From: Entomortierella parvispora
Lineage: Eukaryota; Mortierellomycota; Mortierellomycetes; Mortierellales; Mortierellaceae
Reading direction: 5' to 3'
Length of the DNA: 64,000 bases
NCBI GenBank assembly: GCA_963573315.1
Contig: OY752141.1
Span: forward strand, 3,162,001 to 3,226,000
Part shown: positions 58,125 through 64,000 of the stretch, piece by piece
Numbering within the stretch: the stretch's first letter is position 1
How the letters are laid out: the number at the start of each line of letters is the position of its first letter
Translations under genes and position numbers: made by a program
Notes under the pieces: model-generated
Told to the model about the DNA's origin: nothing
What the model saw: only the letters and a program-made list of their open reading frames with translations
Database searches by the model: none

Positions 58125-61100
58125 CTACCAGCGGCTGTACCAGTCGGAGGAGGCTGACTTGGCGCTTGAAGCTATTGCCTTTGGCGAAGAAGGCGTCCAC
58201 TTGGAAGGGGTTGATTTGGTAACTGAAGCAGTCGCTTTTGGAGAAGATGGAGTCCACTTCCGAGCTGAATCGTTTAGCCTCGATGACAAATACTCCTCGG
58301 GAGTCGGACTGAATGATCTCTGTGTTCGATTGCTAGCCTTGGACGACACATCATAAGCTCGGGAAGCAAATCTTGTAGAATCGTATGACTTCTTTGGAAT
58401 AGGAGCAAACGTCCTGGACGCTGAGCTGAACGAGTTCGTAGACGGGTATTCTCTCGGCTTCCAATCGTTCGTCATTGATGTTGGACGTTGCGCCTTCGGC
58501 TCTGGGTCGAATACCTTTGGTGCTGAGTTACGTGACGATGATGAATCGTATGATTTCCATGCTTCCGGGGGAGAAACTGGTGCAGAGTCGAATGCTTTTG
58601 GTGATGGATCACTTGATAATGATGGGTTGCGCTTCCACTGCGTCGATCCAGATATCTTGGGGTCTAAGTTGAAATCCTTTGACGTTGATTTCGAAAGCGG
58701 GCTGTATGGTTTCCGTGCTTCCACGGGAGACACTTGTGTAGGGTCGTATGCCTTGGGCGTTTTGGGTGTATTAGACTTTGCTGACCGGTTGCGCGCCTTG
58801 GGCACTCCATAGGATTCCCTCTTCCATCCTGGAATGTTGCCATTGGATTCCGCGTGAGCCACCTTCTCATTTCGATTACTTGCAGTTGTCGCTTGATCAT
58901 GAGACTTTGGCGCCGAATGGATGGCTGTTTCTGTCAGATCGTCAGTTTTGAAAGATGTGGTAGGGATCTCTGGCTCCGATGGTGACACTGACGCAGTCCA
59001 GTCGACCTTCTCGCTTGACTCTTTCTTTGAATAATCCTTAGTCAGAGGGACTGTAATGCTTGCTGGTACTGCTACGACCGAACTGGAAGCTGTCGCATCG
59101 GTCTGACGATTGCCCAAGTTTTCCTGAGTAGTTTCCTTGGGCGCCTTCGTGGGTGAGGGAACAGCCTCCATTGAGGACCCTGGAAGAGCTCCAAAGACTG
59201 CCTTCGATTGAGAGCGAACTGCAGCTCTTGATAACGGCTTGATAACTGTCGGCTCAACAAGCGTCGGGGTAACATCTTCCACGTTCGACAGCGTATTAAT
59301 AACTGTCGATAGGCCAAAATCCCCTGAAATGGTATTTGGTTGAGACTTTTCACTCTTTGCTTCGTTCCAAACGTTCACTGGGAAAGGCGACTGGACAGGA
59401 GCCACCTTTGTCTGTGACAGCTCTTTAAGCACTTTGTTAGTGGCGGCCATGGCTGTTGCTTTCGGACGACCGGCCATTCTCTTTGCCATTACACTCGCCG
59501 CTGTAGCCGCTGCGGGTGCCACCACCTCATATGAGACTGGCACTTGAGCAGCCTCAGCCGTCGCTGTTGTTGGCTCTATACTTTCGACCTTTTTAGTCCT
59601 TCTCTTCCTGGTTTTCGTTTTCGGAGCACTGACCTGCGCCATCAGATCCTGGACAGTACCCAATGAGTCGTAAAAAGCTGCCACGCGTGCATTCGTATGG
59701 ATCGCCTTCTTGTTAAAATTCAACACCTGAAGTCCTGCGAGGCTCGTTGCACGAGAGAGTGCGACATAGCCCTGTCCAGCTTCAAAAATTTTTCCCATGT
59801 CGACTTTGACACGATCCATGGTCTGACCTTGAGATTTATGGATACCTAAATGTACATCATGATGGTTAGCAATCCGAAGCAAAAGGTGCCAATAAAAATG
59901 AAACAAAAAACAAAAAAAAAAAAGAAATAGCTTACTCATGGCCCACGCTAGGATCAGTGGAACTTGCAGTCGTGAACCAATAACCTCACCGTCAGGCTGC
60001 TCCATGCGCCACTCCTCAGGTCGAATTACCAGATCATCTTCCTCGCCAACAAATCGAACCACTGGGAAATAACTCGATACCCATTGTCCCGACTCCTCGT
60101 CCATGGTCGTATCCTCCTTAAAGCCCATGACAATGCCCATAGATCCATTCACTAGAGTCGGTGACAAGTTCTTGATTAACATCACTTGAGCGTGTTCCTT
60201 CAACTGTAGCCTTGAAGGCGCAGGCGAAAACTTGTGCATCCACTCGGCCATTGGACCCGAGTCTCGAGGCTCGTATACGTAGCTATCTCCAGGCAGGGCA
60301 TCCAGTTTCTGATGATTTGACCTGTCGACTTGCCACCGGAGCGCATAGAGCTCCGTCGCCTGGATCCCATCGTCAGGATATTTGGGTGCGCGTTCAAGTT
60401 TCTCAAACATCTCGCAAGTCTCTGGGGAAAGTTCCCCATGACGCACTTCTGTCAACATTTTGATAAACTGGGGGTCTCGTTGGCGAAACACTTCCGTGAG
60501 CTGCAAGGTGTGGTGAATACATTGGTTCCACGATTGCGATTCGAAACAGAGGGTTGCTTGCTTTGGAGGCTCCGGCGTTGCGAGGTCTGTTAAAAGCGGC
60601 TCATCCAAAACGTCGTCAATGGACGCCAACAATTCATAATCGGAAGCGGAGGGGTTCTTGATGATTGTCGTTGTTGTACGTGACGTTTGCGCCCGAGGAA
60701 TGTTGGGGGAGGAAACAGCCATAGATCCCTCCACTGAACTTGTATTGATGATAGTGTCCTTGACAACGGGTGGCAGTTGGAAGAAATCTCCAGTGAGAAT
60801 CAACTAAAAAGTTCAAAGAGACATCTGCAGGTGTTAGTTTCATTTGTCACATAACGATTGACTGTTTCGAGACAACAGCTACAATGATTGCGTAAGTACC
60901 TGAATTCCACCAAAAGGTTTTTTGCTCTTCTTTAATCTGCGAGCAATCTCCTCTAGCTTGTCAAAGAGCTCGCCATCAATCATCGAGACTAAATGGTTCA
61001 AGAGACCAAGCAAAGTAATGATAAGTCGTTCAGCTCGACATTTAAAATCCATATCCGGTCCATCCGGTCGGTAATTGTATCCAGATACACGAATAGGCAA

Positions 61101-61896
61101 ACTTACTCTCATCAATAATCAAAACTTTTGCCTTTCTCCAGCGCTTCTTTGCGTCCTTATTCGCGTCCAACTTGACCATAAGCTGATCCACCGTTCCATT
61201 GCCGAGTCCTACGCCTGCGAACGAATGGAGTGTGCAGCCGCCGATATTACAAGCCGCAATCCCGGTCGACGCTGTCACAGCCACGTTTCCGGGCAGATAC
61301 ATCTCCTTGAGTTCTTCAATCAATTGTCGCAGCAAGACTGACTTTCCTGTACCGGCCGATCCTGTGAAAAAGATGGACCTTTTCTTATCGATGACCTGCT
61401 CCATTAAAAACTTTTGCTCAGCTGAAAGCACTACCTCTGGAGCAACTTCGTCCGTGTACCGGTCTATGGATGGAGAAGGGTTCGAGATCACATCTCTGGG
61501 CCTGGAAGGACTTGGAGCAAGGTCCAAGTCATGGAGGGCAGCGGCAGCGGTTGAGTAGGCGTATTTGCTCTGTCGCTGGAGTGCAAGGTTCCTTTGTGGA
61601 CGAGTCGAGTGAAGACTGGGCCGATGGTTTTGGTGGTGCAGGTGCAGTAAGGAGTTGTTGTTGTGGCGGGTAGACACGGCTATGGGTTCAAAATTGGTAG
61701 CTGCGCTGGTCGAGAAGGCGCCCTTCCTGGGCGTCAACTGGAGTCCTGGCCCCTGGAGAGAAAGACCACAAAGAGGACCGTGAGGCCGCAAGCGAGTTCT
61801 GGTCAGAGTGCGAGCCTGGTGCCTGAGAATGAGCGAGTAAATGAAGGCTCGGTCGAGGGTTAAGACCGCATTGGAGCAGGTGGATGCCATGGCCAT
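58125..61896 (-). CDS. PIF1-family 5'-3' DNA helicase with long C-terminal tail
   Basis: Four exons: 61896-61107, 60988-60900, 60803-59936 and 59845-58125, giving about 1155 residues. The N-terminus from [11 protein letters not shown] is basic and Ser/Thr/Arg-rich without acids, fitting a mitochondrial presequence. The Walker A motif [10 protein letters not shown] lies near residue 179. DEISM (motif II, split by intron 1), [11 protein letters not shown] (motif III), [12 protein letters not shown] and YVALSRATS (motifs V-VI) identify PIF1. Such helicases unwind G-quadruplexes and RNA-DNA hybrids in nuclear and mitochondrial DNA. The last ~500 residues are Ser/Pro/Lys-rich and disordered, with repeats such as KWTPSSPKA. 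Met 61896 starts the presequence-like segment; frame upstream is open but belongs to the tetraspanin's 3' region. Confidence 0.93.
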
Positions 61897-62096
61897 GTTT
61901 GCAGTCAGAAGAAGGGAGGGCAATGGTCGCCTCGGGGTGTGTGTGGATGTGGCACGCAAGCAACGGTGGGAATGAAGCAAAGGAGACCGAGACCAAGGGA
62001 TAAAATACCCTTTTCGAGCAAAGGGGACAACAAGGGGGGAACAGAAAAAAAAAAGACCGCGAGGGCAGGCAGTCACACCCTGGGGGGTTTTTTCTT

Positions 62097-63914
62097 TTAT
62101 TGTGTGTACAGCTTGGGGGTGATGGGATGTGCTGTCCGGTACAGGTGGTCGATGTGGTTGGAGCACAGCAGCGCAACCATCATCACCAGAAGCTGGACCG
62201 GGACCATGATAAAAGCCGCCGACGACGTGTTGGTCAGAAGGTTTTGCTGGTACTGCAGAAACAACCCCTCGCAGCTCGGAAGAGGCGCCCTTGGGAAGCA
62301 ATGAAGATCGTACGAGGGATAGTCCCCCAGGGATCTGTAACCACAACAGGACAACTACAGTGGAGGAGAGTGCCAGAGATGAGGAAAATGTTAGAACAAC
62401 AGTCCTGGGACGCAACCCAATTGACAGAAGAGAATGAAAACTTACCGCGTTTTGAATCACAAGCCGGTCATCACGCGAATACTCGTTGATCCACGAAAAC
62501 TTGAGCTTTTGATACAACTGCACATGCACTCTTCGATAGCAAATGTATCCAATCGATGTGATCAACGCAAACAGGGGCCAAAGAAGGATTGCATAGATTG
62601 TCAATACTTTGCGACTCTGGCACAATATCCCCAGGTAGCCAACTACAGCCACAAAGATCCCAAACGGGGCTGTGACCATCATAACTGAAGTGTCACATGG
62701 GGCCAATTGTTAGTTTTCATACCCTTTCAAAAAAAACATTACTATTGACCCGTATCAATGTCGACACGTACGATAGAGGAGATTGTGGTTGGCAATGAAC
62801 ATGATCCCTGAATCCAAGTATGGTTTTGTCCATTGGACACCTTTCCACGACATGACCATGATCACTGTGCTTGCAACCGAGTAGGCAAGTAGCTATTGAA
62901 GATGTAGCAAAGCAGAAAGAAGAGGCTGAGCATTCTGAAGCTGGTTGGGATGTTCAAAAAAGGTACATCTTAAAATCCCCGGCACTCACGAGCGTGTTAG
63001 CCACAAGGAGCAAAAACTTGCTTTTGGTCCACGTCCTGAATTTATGATTTTTCATGTACGCTCGATCCTTATCCAACTGCATCCGTCCCTCGTCTTGCCT
63101 GTTTTGGGCCAGAGTCTGGACGCTATTCGGAGCCGTATCTCGAGCGGCCACGGAGTGACGATAGTTCAATTGCTGCTGTGGGTCCTTTTCAGTTTGGAGG
63201 AACGTTGGGTTCGGCTGTGCGCAGATCCCGTTTACCGGCCCAGTCTCTCCTCCAGCGGTGGCAAGCGATGCCGAAAAAGGGGGATGCTGCTGAGAAGATC
63301 CAGATGTCCTGTCGGGCAATTGAGATGGAGGTTCGCTCAAGGAATTTGGGTGTTGAGGTTGAGATGCGTTCTTGAGGATGGAGGATGATAAGAAAGAGAA
63401 TCTGCTGCTTGTTGGCGGTGAGGGAGTCGACTGTGTCTGATTAGTGCTGGTAATGGGTGGGGCACTAAGGCTAGAAGTTGGGCGATGAGCTGGCAAAGTT
63501 GAGGAGGGGTCTGAGACAATCTGCTCGAGGGCATTAGAGCTGTTGTTTGCGCTGGTAAGGTTGATAATGGTTGTCGCGGCCGAGTTGGCAGAGAACGAGG
63601 AGGTTGGATAGTGGTCCTGGTAGTTACCAATAGGGCGGCTAAGCTCCTGCGAGGCGCGTGGACAGAGTTGTCGCGACTGCTGTTGGTGTTGGTAGTTGTA
63701 GCTGTCGGCATCAAAGTCGGGGTCATATTGTGAGGCTCTGAAAAAGTGAAGGCAGATAGATGTTGGCACCATGACGATGTTTAGGAAAGAATACGAAAAT
63801 AGGGTTAGAAATTGGTGGCGTTGGTCTGTGTTCGAGTCTACTGACTGCAGGCACAATGGGATACCTGATTTGTGCAGAGTATCGCTCGGCGACAGAGTCC
63901 TTCTGGGTTGCCAT
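62097..63914 (-). CDS. Tetraspanin-like membrane protein with long N-terminal extension
   Basis: Five exons: 63914-63865, 63737-62990, 62892-62772, 62684-62446 and 62354-62097, giving 471 residues. About 255 residues of Ser/Thr/Pro/Gln-rich sequence precede the first membrane helix. Four helices follow (near 255-283, 309-330, 338-358 and 434-452). The stretch between helices 3 and 4 contains [10 protein letters not shown], the CCG motif of the tetraspanin large loop, plus two more Cys (LHC, PSCEG) for the paired disulfides. Tetraspanins organise plasma-membrane microdomains; in fungi some are needed for infection structures or septation. The loop (~75 residues) is short. Stop to next start (PIF1) is about 200 bases, both on the minus strand. 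Confidence 0.85.
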
Positions 63915-64000
63915 GATTGAATGAAAGGTCAGATTAATGGAACGCAAAAGAGAATGAGTACGAATGAGGAACAAATGACTGAATGACTGAATGAACGAAC
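63915..64000 (-). promoter_or_regulatory. Upstream edge of the tetraspanin gene
   Basis: On the sense strand this short edge carries repeated CATTCA units (63960-63998) immediately before the first exon, the same leader motif seen at other genes here. Confidence 0.45.

Overview
The window is nuclear DNA from a filamentous fungus. Coding regions are split by many short spliceosomal introns, mostly 70-120 nt, with GTAAG/GTATG-type donors and C/TAG acceptors. Several genes are typical of early-diverging fungi rather than yeasts: a CYRI/FAM49 protein, a cyclin-Y-type cyclin, a gp78-type membrane E3 and a tetraspanin. Together with low-complexity, T/A-homopolymer-rich spacers this suggests Mucoromycota, most likely Mortierellomycotina. 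That placement is inference. No rRNA, tRNA, CRISPR array or intact transposon was recognised.

Layout, left to right. 1.4-6.3 kb: long ABCC (MRP) transporter (-). 6.9-10.1 kb: gp78/AMFR-like RING E3 (-). 10.6-12.2 kb: stand-alone EXD2-type zinc/HNH protein with a mitochondrial-looking leader (-). 14.0-17.3 kb: cyclin-Y-like protein (+). 17.6-20.5 kb: EF-hand ATP-Mg/Pi mitochondrial carrier (-). 21.7-22.4 kb: adenylate kinase 6/Fap7 (+). 22.5-24.0 kb: His/Ser-rich hypothetical (-). 24.5-27.1 kb: three tandem four-helix DUF1772-like membrane proteins (+). 28.8-29.4 kb: Kre9/Knh1-like GPI protein (+). 29.7-33.1 kb: two unrecognised proteins (-), one carrying a duplicated C-C-C-H module. 33.5-34.7 kb: EFM7/NNT1-like methyltransferase (+). 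34.7-36.5 kb: decayed gene fragments. 37.2-39.1 kb: CYRI (-). 41.9-45.5 kb: haspin kinase (+). About 45.9-46.2 kb: another spliced gene relic. 46.7-52.2 kb: second ABCC transporter (-). 52.9-54.5 kb: short-chain dehydrogenase (-). 54.8-56.0 kb: UCH-family deubiquitinase with a 12-nt micro-exon (-). 56.1-57.7 kb: F-box protein (-). 58.1-61.9 kb: PIF1 helicase with a mitochondrial-type leader (-). 62.1-63.9 kb: tetraspanin (-).

Most genes are unrelated housekeeping functions, as usual in a eukaryotic chromosome, and there is no biosynthetic cluster. The real local structure consists of the DUF1772 tandem array, the pair of ABCC paralogues about 40 kb apart on the same strand, and two islands of gene debris. 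I read exons by hand; every spliced model listed gives a length divisible by three and an uninterrupted frame. Functional names rest on remembered family motifs, not on database searches.
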